A stretch of DNA of 64,000 nucleotides from Palsa-295 sp963785585 (GCA_963785585.1 CAWAVW010000004.1:2666001-2730000), one strand, 5' to 3'; positions 1-8,974 are shown, counted from the stretch's first letter. Program-made: numbers and translations. Notes: generated by a model from the letters alone, not told the origin.

Positions 1-1
1 T

Positions 2-3000
2 CTGCGCGACGTGCAGGAACTCTTCAGCGGCCTCGGCCTGGGGCCGGATAGTTACGCCATCATTGAGCAGGGCCGCATCGGCCAGATTCTCAATTCAAAA
101 CCGATGGACCGCCGCGCCATCATCGAAGAAGCTGCCGGCATTACGATGTACAAGACGAAGCGGCGGCTTGCCGAAGCGAAACTCGAAGCTTCGAAGGTAA
201 ATCTCTCGCGCATTCATGACATTCTCGTCGAGGTCGAAAAGCAACTCGCGTCGCTGAAGCGGCAAGCTTCGAAAGCCCGCCGTTACGCTGAACTCCGCGA
301 ACAGATGCGCGGCTCGCTGCGCATCGTGCTTGCCAGCAAGGCGCAGCATCTGGATATCGAAGCAGCTCGTTTGGAAACGCTCCTGCGGGATATGGACGCG
401 GCCGAAGAACGCGATGCCCGCTCCGTGCATGAATTGGAATCCGAGCAGGAACGGTTAAGCACGCGGACGTACGAACTGGACGCCGAGCTTCGCCAGACGC
501 AGAACCTGCTTAGCCAAACAGCGCTCGATTTGGACCGGGCGGAAAACCGCATGACGTTTAATCGCGAGCAAGTGGCGCAGATTGCTGCCCGAGCGATGCG
601 AGTGGCCGTCGAAGTCGAACAAGCCCAACGCCAGACGACCGAACTCGCCGCTCGCATGGCTGCGCACCGTGAATCCGTCACGGCTCTTCGCGAGCAAACC
701 GCCCTGCTCGAAACGAGCTTGCGCGAAAGCACCGAACTTTCCGCCTCCGGTCTTTTGGAACAGAACCGCCTGGAAACCCGCATCGCCGAATTGCGAAAGC
801 TCGCGGCCGCCCTTGTAGAGGACTCCGCGCGCCAACACGCCGAATCGTTGCAAGCCGACGAAGCGGCGCAGCGGCATACCGCCGCCGAGGAAGCGCGCTC
901 GGCCGCTTTGCGCGCTATTGAAACCGAATGCGCGGAATTAACGGAGAAAGTGACGATCGCCGAGGCCACGTTTGCGCAGGCGGAATTACTCGCGCGTACG
1001 CTCGGGGATGCCGTGCGGGACGCTCGCTCTCAACTGGTCGACCTTCGCCGCAATCAAGTCGAATCGAGCCAACAACTCGAGAAAATGCGCCAGGAACTTT
1101 CTGCTGAGCGCGCGCGCCATTCCTCCATCGAACAAATTCTCAGCGAACGCGCGTACACCGCCGACGCTGTGCAGAAGCTTTTCAACGGCGAGGCGAATTC
1201 GGCCGAGGGTGGGTTCCGCGCCGTCGGTTTGCTCGCGGATTACGCCGAAGTGCAGGAGCAGTACGAAGGCGCGATCGAACAATTCCTTCGCGACGAGCTG
1301 GAATACGTTGTGGTCGAATCGTTTGACCACGCACGCGCCGGAATTTCGCTGCTGAGAGACGAAATGGGCGGACGCGCCACATTCTTCGTGGATTCCCTCA
1401 ACAAGCTGAACTTGCCGGCTCCCGAAGCCGACGGCTCGCTGCCCATGCCTGCGGGCGTCCTGGGGCGCCTGGATCGATTGGTCGATTTCCGCGATCCTTT
1501 GGGTCCTGCCGCGAAGCACTTCCTCACAAAGTTGCGGACGGCATACGTCGTCGAATCGGCGGCGATCGCCGAAGAAATGGCCAAGGAAAATCCGCACAGC
1601 TATTACCTGACTCCTGACGGCACGTGCTACCACGGTCGAATGGTTTCCGGCGGACGCGCCGGCGAAGCGGGGCCGCTCGCACTGAAACGCGAGCTGCGAC
1701 AACATGAAACCGAAGCGGCGCGATTGGAAATTTCGGTGAATGAGCGTCAAGTTGCGATGGCGCGACTGGACTCCGAAATCGCGGCGGGCGAAATCAAGGT
1801 TACATCCGCCAACGCGCGGCATATGGAGGCGGAAAAGGCTCTGGTTGCGGCGACGCTTCAGCAGGACCAGGCACGCGCCGAACTTCGCCGCGTTGAATCC
1901 CGCTTCGCCAGCGACCGCGAGGAAATCGCGCGGCTGCGCAGTCAGGCGGAGGCGGCGCGCGAACGTGCAGAAAAGGCTCGCGCCGAACACGCTCTGGCAA
2001 TTCGCACGCGCGAAGCGACCGAGGCGGAGACGATCGAGGCAGTCGATACGCTTTCTCGCTTGCGCCAGGATTCGCAGCTCCTGCAAGAACAGGTCATCGC
2101 GCGGCGCGAAGAGCTGGCCACGATGTCTGAACGTCTGAGCACTGCCGAAACCGCCGAATTGCGCCTGACGGAGGAAATCACAATCGCCACGGAGCGCATG
2201 GCAGCCCTCCACCAACAGCAGACTGCCATGGACACCGAGAAATTCGAGCTCGAGTCTTCCTGCGAACAGTTGGCCATGCAGGCGGATAGCCTCCGCATGG
2301 ATAAGAGCCGCTTGGAGCAAGCCAAAGCCGCCCAGGAAGCGGAGTGGGAAACGGCGCGTACCCGAACGACCCAACTCGATGAAGACGTTCGAGGCAAGCG
2401 CCAATCGCTCGACGAGCTCCGCGCCGAACGAAGCCAACGCCAAATCGAGAAAGCCCGCAACGACGCCGATCGCGACTATCTGCGCCAGGCCTGTGTCGCC
2501 GAACTGAACGCGCAGCCCGAGGAACTGATCGCACTCGAATCGCAACTGCTGGTCGGGGAAGAATTGGTGGCGGCGGAAACCACATACAACGAGATGAAGG
2601 CGCGCGTGGAAGCCATGGGTCCGGTCAACATGATGGCGCTCGAAGAATTCAAGGAATGCGAAGAGCGTGACACGTTCATGCGAAAGGAACGCGAGGACTT
2701 GGTGACGTCGATTCAAAACACGCAACTTACGATCACCGAGCTCGATCAAATCTCGCGCCAGAAATTCGAAGAAGCGTTCAACTTCATCAACGCTCATTTC
2801 GCCATCGCCTTCCAGTCGCTCTTTGGCGGCGGGCACGGCGAAATGCGGATGGGCGAACCGGATAGCTCCGGCGAAGCGGGCATCGACATTGCCGCGCAAC
2901 CGCCGGGCAAGCGCTTGCAGAATATCCTGCTCCTCTCGGGCGGGGAGAAGGCTCTTACGGCGCTGGCGTTGCTGATTGCCGTATTCAAATACAAGCCCAG

Positions 3001-3253
3001 CCCGTTCTGTATCCTCGACGAAGTGGACGCTCCGCTCGACGAAGCCAACGTCGGCCGCTTCAATCGGATGCTATCGGAAATGTGCGATCAGACCCAATTC
3101 ATCGTCGTAACGCACAATCGCAAGACCATGGAAATGGGTTCGGTACTCTACGGCGTTACGATGCAGGAGCCCGGCGTCTCGAAGCTGGTATCCGTCAAGT
3201 GGGAAGAGACGGCTGCCCTGCCTGCCTCGAAGGCGGCCAGCAACGCCGCCTGA
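2..3253 (+). CDS. smc: Chromosome segregation ATPase SMC (5' partial)
   Basis: ABC-type ATPase that, as a dimer with ScpA/ScpB in the family, organises and segregates the chromosome. The reading frame is open from base 2 (LRDVQELFSG), so the N-terminal Walker A part, roughly the first 120-150 residues, lies left of the window and the GTG at 11 is not a real start. Visible in order: the end of the N-terminal head (IIEQGRIGQIL), a long Glu/Ala/Arg-rich coiled coil, a globular hinge at about residues 390-550 counted from base 11, the returning coiled coil, then the C-terminal head with the signature LLSGGEKAL (about base 2930) and Walker B FCILDEVDAPLDEANV (about 3005-3050). It ends 115 bases before purC, which has its own promoter. 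The assignment is secure. Confidence 0.97.
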   Translation: MRDVQELFSGLGLGPDSYAIIEQGRIGQILNSKPMDRRAIIEEAAGITMYKTKRRLAEAKLEASKVNLSRIHDILVEVEKQLASLKRQASKARRYAELREQMRGSLRIVLASKAQHLDIEAARLETLLRDMDAAEERDARSVHELESEQERLSTRTYELDAELRQTQNLLSQTALDLDRAENRMTFNREQVAQIAARAMRVAVEVEQAQRQTTELAARMAAHRESVTALREQTALLETSLRESTELSASGLLEQNRLETRIAELRKLAAALVEDSARQHAESLQADEAAQRHTAAEEARSAALRAIETECAELTEKVTIAEATFAQAELLARTLGDAVRDARSQLVDLRRNQVESSQQLEKMRQELSAERARHSSIEQILSERAYTADAVQKLFNGEANSAEGGFRAVGLLADYAEVQEQYEGAIEQFLRDELEYVVVESFDHARAGISLLRDEMGGRATFFVDSLNKLNLPAPEADGSLPMPAGVLGRLDRLVDFRDPLGPAAKHFLTKLRTAYVVESAAIAEEMAKENPHSYYLTPDGTCYHGRMVSGGRAGEAGPLALKRELRQHETEAARLEISVNERQVAMARLDSEIAAGEIKVTSANARHMEAEKALVAATLQQDQARAELRRVESRFASDREEIARLRSQAEAARERAEKARAEHALAIRTREATEAETIEAVDTLSRLRQDSQLLQEQVIARREELATMSERLSTAETAELRLTEEITIATERMAALHQQQTAMDTEKFELESSCEQLAMQADSLRMDKSRLEQAKAAQEAEWETARTRTTQLDEDVRGKRQSLDELRAERSQRQIEKARNDADRDYLRQACVAELNAQPEELIALESQLLVGEELVAAETTYNEMKARVEAMGPVNMMALEEFKECEERDTFMRKEREDLVTSIQNTQLTITELDQISRQKFEEAFNFINAHFAIAFQSLFGGGHGEMRMGEPDSSGEAGIDIAAQPPGKRLQNILLLSGGEKALTALALLIAVFKYKPSPFCILDEVDAPLDEANVGRFNRMLSEMCDQTQFIVVTHNRKTMEMGSVLYGVTMQEPGVSKLVSVKWEETAALPASKAASNAA

Positions 3254-3310
3254 AGTTTCTAAGAAATCCACAATCCACAGCCCAGGGTTTTCGTCCGGCC
3301 CTCTTAAGGG

Positions 3311-3338
3311 TTGACATCAACCGTCGCTGCGCTAGAAT
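3311..3338 (+). promoter_or_regulatory. Sigma-70-type promoter of purC
   Basis: TTGACA at 3311-3316 and TAGAAT at 3333-3338 with a 16-base spacer. It lies about 30 bases upstream of the purC GTG in the smc-purC gap, so purC does not depend on smc transcription. Confidence 0.75.
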
Positions 3339-3368
3339 GCCGTCTCCCTGCAGAAAGGAAATGATCCA

Positions 3369-4268
3369 GTGGCTAGCCCAAAAATGACTCCTGTAATTTC
3401 AGAAACGAATTTCCCCAACTTGAAGCTTCGGGGCCGCGGCAAAGTTCGCGACATCTACGAGCTCGGCGATCGCCTGCTCATCGTCGCCACCGACCGGCTG
3501 TCCGCGTTCGACGTTGTGCTTCCGACGCCGATTCCGGATAAAGGCAAGGTCTTGACCCAGCTTTCGGTTTTCTGGTTTGACAAGCTTCGCGATGTGGTCC
3601 CGAATCACATTATTTCGGCTACCGATTTCGGAGGTGACTTGGCTCCCTACGCGGCTGCGCTGGCAGGACGCACAATGATCGTGCGCAAGACCGACCCAGC
3701 TCCCGTGGAATGCGTGGTGCGCGGATACATTTCCGGCTCCGGCTGGAAGGATTATCAAAAGACCGGCGCTATCTGCGGAATTCCTCTGCCGAAGGGCCTG
3801 CGCGAATCCGACAAGCTGCCGGAACCGATATTTACGCCCTCCACCAAGGCTACCACCGGCCATGACGAAAACATTTCGTTCGAGCAGACCGTGGGCCTGG
3901 TGGGACGCTCGCTGGCGGAAAAACTGCGCGACACGAGCCTGGAAATTTACCGGCGCGGCGTGGAGCACGCGGCGACGCGGGGAATCATCATTGCCGATAC
4001 GAAATTCGAATTCGGCACAATCGGCAACGAACTGGTCTGGATCGACGAAGCCCTCACACCAGACTCTTCGCGCTTCTGGCCGGCCGACCAGTATGAACCC
4101 GGCAAGACCCAGCCTTCCTTCGATAAGCAGTACGTCCGCGATTATCTGGAACGCATCGGTTGGAACAAACAGCCCCCAGGCCCAGCGCTGCCCGACGACG
4201 TCGTTCATGCCACCCGCGATAAATACCGGGAGGCATACGAACGCGTGACCGGCCAGGCACTCGATTAG
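3369..4268 (+). CDS. purC: SAICAR synthetase (phosphoribosylaminoimidazole-succinocarboxamide synthase)
   Basis: Couples CAIR with aspartate, using ATP, to form SAICAR in de novo purine synthesis. At 299 aa it is of the longer eukaryote/yeast-like length class rather than the roughly 240-aa enterobacterial one. Recognisable stretches are GRGKVRDIYELGDRLLIVAT near the N-terminus, the ATP/substrate region ECVVRGYISGSGWKDYQ, FTPSTKA, and IADTKFEFG with WIDEALTPDSSRFW near the C-terminus. The GTG at 3369 is chosen because AGGA at 3356-3359 sits nine bases upstream; the ATG at 3384 has no ribosome site at a useful distance. It is followed after 43 bases by the small Fis-type gene, probably on the same transcript. 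Confidence 0.95.
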   Translation: MASPKMTPVISETNFPNLKLRGRGKVRDIYELGDRLLIVATDRLSAFDVVLPTPIPDKGKVLTQLSVFWFDKLRDVVPNHIISATDFGGDLAPYAAALAGRTMIVRKTDPAPVECVVRGYISGSGWKDYQKTGAICGIPLPKGLRESDKLPEPIFTPSTKATTGHDENISFEQTVGLVGRSLAEKLRDTSLEIYRRGVEHAATRGIIIADTKFEFGTIGNELVWIDEALTPDSSRFWPADQYEPGKTQPSFDKQYVRDYLERIGWNKQPPGPALPDDVVHATRDKYREAYERVTGQALD

Positions 4269-4311
4269 CGCGCCGTTTCTCGTATTCGAGAGACGCGTCC
4301 GGAGCCAATAC

Positions 4312-4530
4312 GTGAAAGATCAATTGGAATCGCTGGTCGGCATGATGGTCGATCGCGGCATTCTGCTTGAAGAAGCAGTGACCGAGTTCGAGAAAAAATT
4401 CATCAAGCGCGTGCTTGAACGCTTGAACGGCAATCAGTCTCGCGCGGCGAAGATTTTGGGAATTCACCGCAATACGCTGAGTCGCAAGGTGGGCGAGTAC
4501 AAACTGGCGCAAGTCGGACGACGAGTTTAA
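4312..4530 (+). CDS. Minimal Fis-family helix-turn-helix protein
   Basis: A 72-aa protein made up almost entirely of one Fis/NtrC-type C-terminal helix-turn-helix: FIKRVLERLNGNQSRAAKIL followed by GIHRNTLSRKV. The first 25 residues (DQLESLVGMMVDRGILLEEA) look like the short helical lead found in Fis. There is no AAA+ or receiver domain, so it is not an enhancer-binding activator fragment in the usual sense. It starts at GTG 4312 with GGAG eight bases upstream. It sits 43 bases after purC and ends before a bidirectional terminator. The role is inferred only: DNA binding or bending, target unknown. Confidence 0.8.
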   Translation: MKDQLESLVGMMVDRGILLEEAVTEFEKKFIKRVLERLNGNQSRAAKILGIHRNTLSRKVGEYKLAQVGRRV

Positions 4531-4579
4531 ATCTCCGGCGATTCCTCGCGTCGCGCTATAAACCAATCCGGAAATAAAA

Positions 4580-4606
4580 AAGGCCGGCCCGATTCGGACC
4601 GGCCTT
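4580..4606. terminator. Bidirectional terminator between the fis-like gene and the TPR gene
   Basis: A hairpin with 12-position arms (4580-4591 and 4595-4606), one C-A mismatch and a three-base loop. A-rich sequence on the left (4571-4581) reads as a U tract for the minus strand, and TTTT follows a few bases after on the right. It separates two convergent genes. Confidence 0.8.
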
Positions 4607-4635
4607 CTGATTTTGCGATCCACTCCCGAAGACGA

Positions 4636-5955
4636 CTACTTCCCAGACGGCTTGCCCGCCTTCTTACGGGGGGTCCCAGCCTTCTCTTCGGCCGGAATAA
4701 TCTTCGGATCGACCTTGGCCTTGTCGAAATGCAGCATGAAAGGCTGCGGATCGTAGCCAACCAGCGTTCCGTCGAAAACGATCTCGTCATCCTTCTTGAA
4801 GCGGCTGACTTCCGGTTGCCCGACGAACTTCACGTCGAGGTTCGGAGCGGTGGCGGCGGTGATTTCGTCGGACGTCGCTCCGGTGAAGATATGCATTTCC
4901 ACCGAATCCGTCGCTGGGGTCACGTCAAAAATCTTTCCGCCCACTTGCGGGAATTCCGCGCCGCAAATCGCGATCCAGGTCAGCTTGGCTTTGTCGCCGC
5001 CAGCCGTCAAATCCGCAATCACGGTCAGAATTGTGCTGCCCGACGCTGCCTTCTGCAAATCAGCGGCGCTGGGAATCGTGTAGGTAGCCGGACGGTCGCC
5101 CGAGGTCCCAGCCAGTTGGAGCAACTCGGCCAATTGCGTGTCCACGATGCTGTCGCAATTCGGTTGTTCGTAGGCGGTAATCGCCTTCTTCAAATAATCC
5201 TTGATTCGCGCGTCGTCGGGAACTTTCAAGTTGATCGCGCGAGCCAGCGCCCAGAACCCGTCGATCGATTGCGGCGGTTGCAATTCCAGGTAGGCCACGC
5301 CCAATCGATAGCTTGAAACAGCGTCCGCGGGATTGTTCGCCAGCGCCGCCTTAAACGCTTCGGCTGCCGCGGCGTAATCCTTCAACTGCAAATCGGCAAA
5401 ACCGGCGGCCGCGTCGAAGAAAGCAATCCCCGGCTTCTTCTGCTTTGCAAAATCGTCGTCGGACATCGTCGAGTTCGCCGGCTTCTTATAATCCGTCAGC
5501 AACGCTGCGCCCTGCTTGGCGGCGTCACGCTCTTTGGTGAGCTGGTCGTGCGCGTCGGCCGCCTTGGGATCGAATGCGACCCCGAACGCCTGCACGCGCG
5601 CTTGAAGTTCCTGCAAGCGCGTTCCGGCATCAACCTTGTCGCCCAGGGCCAAAAGCTTGTCGCAGTATTCGATCACCTTCGGATAATTTTTCAGTTCGGA
5701 ATACGACTGAATGTAGAGCTGGTAGATGTACTGCGTGAGCGTGGAATTTGGAAACTTGGAGACGAAATCGTCCAGAAGCTTTACCCGATTTTGCGCGTTC
5801 GTTTCCGCGCGAGCCGCCTGGTAGGCGTTATATTCCGGAATGGTGTAAGCGGGCGGCGCGGACTGCTCCTGCGCAGCCGCGGGGCGCGCAGGCACTGCTA
5901 AAATTCCAAGGGCAATGAGAATGATTCCCTTCGTAACGAAAAACTTTCGCATCAT
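4636..5955 (-). CDS. Exported TPR-repeat protein
   Basis: A 439-aa protein with an N-terminal signal peptide (FFVTKGIILIALGILAVPA, then cleavage near ARPAAAQ). The mature part is helical with tetratricopeptide-like units, for example LTQYIYQLYIQSYSELKNYP, and DYAAAAEAFKAALANNPADA followed by VSSYRLGVAYLELQP. The C-terminal third is beta-rich and ends in a Lys-rich tail. The start at 5955 is chosen because AGGAGG lies nine bases upstream; an upstream extension to 6015 has no such site and would bury the signal peptide. It is probably a periplasmic or envelope scaffold. No enzymatic motif is seen and I cannot name a specific family. Confidence 0.75.
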   Translation of the reverse strand: MMRKFFVTKGIILIALGILAVPARPAAAQEQSAPPAYTIPEYNAYQAARAETNAQNRVKLLDDFVSKFPNSTLTQYIYQLYIQSYSELKNYPKVIEYCDKLLALGDKVDAGTRLQELQARVQAFGVAFDPKAADAHDQLTKERDAAKQGAALLTDYKKPANSTMSDDDFAKQKKPGIAFFDAAAGFADLQLKDYAAAAEAFKAALANNPADAVSSYRLGVAYLELQPPQSIDGFWALARAINLKVPDDARIKDYLKKAITAYEQPNCDSIVDTQLAELLQLAGTSGDRPATYTIPSAADLQKAASGSTILTVIADLTAGGDKAKLTWIAICGAEFPQVGGKIFDVTPATDSVEMHIFTGATSDEITAATAPNLDVKFVGQPEVSRFKKDDEIVFDGTLVGYDPQPFMLHFDKAKVDPKIIPAEEKAGTPRKKAGKPSGK

Positions 5956-6051
5956 CGGGTACTGCCTCCTGGAATAGGTAGGTTTTGGGAGATCTAAACT
6001 CGAACTCAGGGCCACATCCGCTGTGGGCTCGCCAGGTTGAGCGAAGTCGGG

Positions 6052-6080
6052 ATTATAGGGAATGCGTTAGGCCCGCGCAA
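6052..6080 (-). promoter_or_regulatory. Putative promoter of the TPR gene
   Basis: On the minus strand, TTGCGC (6075-6080) and TATAAT (6052-6057) with a 17-base spacer. This leaves a leader of about 90 bases before the ATG at 5955. Confidence 0.5.
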
Positions 6081-6213
6081 GGGCATTTCCCCATTTCTGA
6101 CGATTTTACAATCTGATTCGGCTCGCTGCTTGCAGTGGAGTGCCAACGTGACCTTCGTCCTCTGACTGTAAGATGATAGCCATGGGCGAATGGTCGCCTC
6201 AACGGAGCCGCGC

Positions 6214-6933
6214 ATGAACGCTGAAACACCCCTCGCAGGAAAGGTCGCACTCATCACCGGCGCAAGCCGGGGAATCGGATTTGCAATTGCGAAGTCGCTC
6301 GCGCGTCTGGGTGCCAAGGTGGCGATTTGCGCGCGTGATCCGAAGCGGCTGGAAGAAGCCGCCACACAGTTGCGTGCCCTGCACGCCGCGGTGTTCGCGA
6401 TGTCCGCCGACGTTCGCCGCGCCGGCGAAATCGCCGCCCTCGTCCAAAACGCCGAGAAAAACCTGGGCCCGATCGAGATCCTCGTAAATAACGCGGGCAT
6501 CGGATACTTCGGTCCGGTTCAGGATGCAACCGAAGCGAACTGGGACATGGTATTAGACACCAACTTGAAGTCGGTGTTCCTGGTGACCAAAGCCGTTGCG
6601 GCCGGAATGATCGACCGCCGCAGCGGACACATCATCAACATCGCGTCTCTAGCCGGGAAAAATGCGTTCAAGAACGGCGCCATCTACTGCGCCTCCAAAT
6701 GGGGACTGATGGGCCTTACCGAATGCGCGGCAGAAGACCTTCGAGCGTTTGGCATTCGCGTCAGCGCCATTTGTCCCGGCACTGTGAATACGGACTTTTC
6801 GCCTCATTCCGGTAAAGACGCCCACAAGATGCTGCAATCAGACGATATAGCGCATGCCGTCGAGATGATCGTTACGCAAGCCCCTCAAAGCTTTATTAGT
6901 GAAATTCTTCTGCGGCCCACCCAAAAACCGTAA
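6214..6933 (+). CDS. Short-chain dehydrogenase/reductase
   Basis: A classical SDR oxidoreductase of 239 aa with a Rossmann fold. It shows the cofactor motif TGASRGIG, the structural NNAG motif, the catalytic Ser in NIASLAG and the catalytic YCASK. It is closest in style to FabG/3-ketoacyl-ACP reductase-like or sepiapterin-reductase-like SDRs; the sequence does not fix the substrate. Arg residues after the second beta-strand (CARDPKR) suggest NADP(H). The ATG at 6214 is preferred over 6190 because GGAG lies six bases ahead. It stands alone, divergent from the TPR gene. Confidence 0.88.
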   Translation: MNAETPLAGKVALITGASRGIGFAIAKSLARLGAKVAICARDPKRLEEAATQLRALHAAVFAMSADVRRAGEIAALVQNAEKNLGPIEILVNNAGIGYFGPVQDATEANWDMVLDTNLKSVFLVTKAVAAGMIDRRSGHIINIASLAGKNAFKNGAIYCASKWGLMGLTECAAEDLRAFGIRVSAICPGTVNTDFSPHSGKDAHKMLQSDDIAHAVEMIVTQAPQSFISEILLRPTQKP

Positions 6934-7016
6934 GTCGTCCACACCCTCTCCTTGAATCCTTTCCCGCACGCTAGCGTCTAAAGCTTTGAAGTCAAATCAT
7001 TCAAGGTTAAACGAAT

Positions 7017-7523
7017 TTGCCGTCGCACTTCAAAGGCTCACCCAAGGAAGTCCGCGCTTTGAGCGCCTTCATCAATTTGGTTCGCGCTTCGGACTCGATG
7101 ATCGATACGACCTCCGAGGACGTGGTCGCATCGGGGCTTACGCTCGGTCAGTTCGCCGTGCTGGAGGCTCTCGAACACCTCGGTCCCATGTGCCAGCACG
7201 TATTGGCGAAGAAGCTGTTGCGCAGCGGAGGCAACACCACCCTCGTTCTCGATAACCTTGAGAAAAATGGCTTCGTACGGCGCGAGCGGCAACGCAACGA
7301 CCGCCGGCGGATCGAAGTTCATCTCACTCCGAAAGGACGCCGGTTGATCGAACGGGTTTTCCCTGCGCACGCGAAGGTAGTCGAGAAGCGGATGTCGATA
7401 TTATCGCCCGCCGAGCAGGACGAGCTGCGCCGATTGGCCGCGAAGTTGGGCCGCAACGCCGCGCAGTCCGCCGCGGACGAAGATAAAAAGGAGAATCACA
7501 GTGATTCAGATCCGACCGAGTGA
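7017..7523 (+). CDS. MarR-family transcriptional regulator
   Basis: A 168-aa winged-helix regulator. The MarR core is visible: LTLGQFAVLEALEHLGPMCQ, a recognition-helix region around LLRSGGNTTLVLDNLEKNG, and the wing with the family signature RNDRRRIEVHLTPKGRRLIE. The start is TTG 7017 with only a weak AAGG ten bases upstream. Its last 23 bases overlap the pirin gene, so the two are translationally coupled. MarR proteins next to pirins and nitroreductases typically repress genes induced by quinones or other electrophiles; that role is inferred here from the neighbours. Confidence 0.85.
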   Translation: MPSHFKGSPKEVRALSAFINLVRASDSMIDTTSEDVVASGLTLGQFAVLEALEHLGPMCQHVLAKKLLRSGGNTTLVLDNLEKNGFVRRERQRNDRRRIEVHLTPKGRRLIERVFPAHAKVVEKRMSILSPAEQDELRRLAAKLGRNAAQSAADEDKKENHSDSDPTE

Positions 7524-8190
7524 GGAACGCGGTACAAACAAACTGTCCTGGCTCGACACGAAATTCACATTTTCGTTTGACCAGTATTACGACCCCCAGC
7601 ACGTTCAGTTTCGTTCGCTGCGGGTGATCAATGAAGACAAGGTTGCCCCCGGAAAGGGTTTTGGGATGCATCCGCATCACGACATGGAAATTCTCACGTG
7701 GATGCTTGACGGGGCGCTCGAGCATCGCGACAGCATGGGAAGCGGCGCAACCATCCGTCCGGGTGAATTGCAGCACATGAGCGCCGGCTCCGGCATTATG
7801 CACAGTGAGTTCAATCCATCGCCGAAAGACCCGGCACACTTGCTTCAAATTTGGATTACACCGGATCGCAAGAATCGGAAGCCGCAGTACGAGCAGCTCG
7901 CGTTTCCGGATAAGGATTTGCGCGGTAAATTCCATCACGTCGCTGGGCCGCACGCTCCGGTGACGATCCATCAAGACGCCGATCTGTTTATCGCGCGACT
8001 CGATGAGGGACAGGAAACGAAGCACGCCCTGAAACCCGAGCGTCATGCGTGGGTCCAGGTCGCGCGGGGCAGCATCACATTGAATGGAGTCAACCTCAAA
8101 GAGGGCGACGGAGCCGCCATCTCGAAAGAGTCCGAAGTGAGGGTCTCCGCAAAGAAACCGAGCGAGGTTTTGCTGTTCGACCTCGCGTAA
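7501..8190 (+). CDS. Pirin family protein (quercetin 2,3-dioxygenase-like)
   Basis: A bicupin pirin of 229 aa, the size of E. coli YhhW. The N-terminal cupin carries the metal ligands as GFGMHPHHDMEILTW and later GIMHSEFNP, matching the pirin pattern of three His and one Glu. The family includes quercetinases and redox-sensing nuclear pirin; the substrate here is unknown. It starts with GTG 7501, with AAGGAG at 7488-7493, inside the end of the MarR gene. The next gene, a nitroreductase, follows in the same direction. Confidence 0.9.
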   Translation: MIQIRPSEERGTNKLSWLDTKFTFSFDQYYDPQHVQFRSLRVINEDKVAPGKGFGMHPHHDMEILTWMLDGALEHRDSMGSGATIRPGELQHMSAGSGIMHSEFNPSPKDPAHLLQIWITPDRKNRKPQYEQLAFPDKDLRGKFHHVAGPHAPVTIHQDADLFIARLDEGQETKHALKPERHAWVQVARGSITLNGVNLKEGDGAAISKESEVRVSAKKPSEVLLFDLA

Positions 8191-8272
8191 TCAACAAATG
8201 AGGGGACCGCAAGATGGATCCGCGGTTCCCGCCGCACTTTTAAAAAAAACACCAAACCTTCAAGGAGAAATC

Positions 8273-8893
8273 ATGAGCGTAGCAAAAAGACCCGCGGAAA
8301 CGAGCGCACCGATTCACGATCACATCAGCCACCGTTGGAGCCCTCGTGCGTTTGAAGACCGCCCCGTCGAACCCGAAAAGCTTCGCAGCCTATTCGAAGC
8401 CGCGCGCTGGGCCGCTTCTTCCTATAACGGCCAGCCGTGGTCTTTCATCGTTGGCACCAAAGACGATCCAGCAAATTATAAGCATGTTCTCGATTCGCTG
8501 ATCGAATTCAACCAGGGTTGGGCCAAGAGCGCACCTGTTCTCGTGTTGACGGTGGCCAAACAAAAATTCGATCACAACGGTGAACCGAACAAGCACGCAT
8601 GGCACGATGTTGGCCAGGCCGCAGCCAACCTCGCGATTCAAGCCGAAGCGCTGGGTCTGCAGGTGCACCAAATGGCGGGAATCCTGCCGGACAAGGCCCG
8701 AGCCAATTTCGGAATTCCCGAGGGATATGACGTGGTCGCCGCGATTGCGATCGGCTATGCCGGCGATCCAGCCACGCTGCCCGAACCGATGCGCAAGGGC
8801 GAAGTCGCACCGCGCCAGCGAAAGCCGCTCGACTCATTTGTGTTTTCCGGCAAGTGGGGACATCCGGCGCCGCTGGCCGCGCCGAAAAAGTAA
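8273..8893 (+). CDS. Nitroreductase family protein
   Basis: An FMN-dependent NAD(P)H nitroreductase-fold enzyme of 206 aa. Conserved features are the N-terminal HRWSPRAFEDRPV (FMN phosphate-binding Arg/Ser region), AARWAASSYNGQPW, and the later AIAIGYAGDP. Such enzymes reduce nitroaromatics or quinones. The ATG at 8273 follows AAGGAG by eight bases; an in-frame upstream extension to 8198 is rejected. It is the third gene of a MarR-pirin-nitroreductase cassette, consistent with electrophile or quinone detoxification. It ends facing dcd across a strong hairpin. Confidence 0.9.
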   Translation: MSVAKRPAETSAPIHDHISHRWSPRAFEDRPVEPEKLRSLFEAARWAASSYNGQPWSFIVGTKDDPANYKHVLDSLIEFNQGWAKSAPVLVLTVAKQKFDHNGEPNKHAWHDVGQAAANLAIQAEALGLQVHQMAGILPDKARANFGIPEGYDVVAAIAIGYAGDPATLPEPMRKGEVAPRQRKPLDSFVFSGKWGHPAPLAAPKK

Positions 8894-8924
8894 CGACGGC
8901 CGGATCGCAAAAGCCTGTTTCGAT

Positions 8925-8964
8925 TCCCGCGGAGGGGGCGTGACTTTCTCGCGCCTCCGCGGGA
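8925..8964. terminator. Bidirectional terminator between nitroreductase and dcd
   Basis: A perfect 11-bp GC-rich stem (8925-8935 with 8954-8964) around an 18-base loop, located in the 81-base gap between two convergent genes. No long T tract follows on the plus strand. Confidence 0.6.
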
Positions 8965-8974
8965 TGGATTTCTC

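Noticed and set aside
986..2899. A 637-residue open frame on the minus strand inside smc
   Set aside because: It is a mirror of the GC-rich, highly biased smc coding strand. The residue make-up (Arg/Phe/His-rich) is that of an antisense frame and it has no ribosome site or conserved motif.
3254..3368. A purine riboswitch or other structured leader in front of purC
   Set aside because: The promoter leaves only about 25 bases of leader, too short for such an element.
4274..4296. Hairpin between purC and the fis-like gene as a terminator
   Set aside because: The stem is only five base pairs (TCTCG/CGAGA) and is not followed by a T tract.
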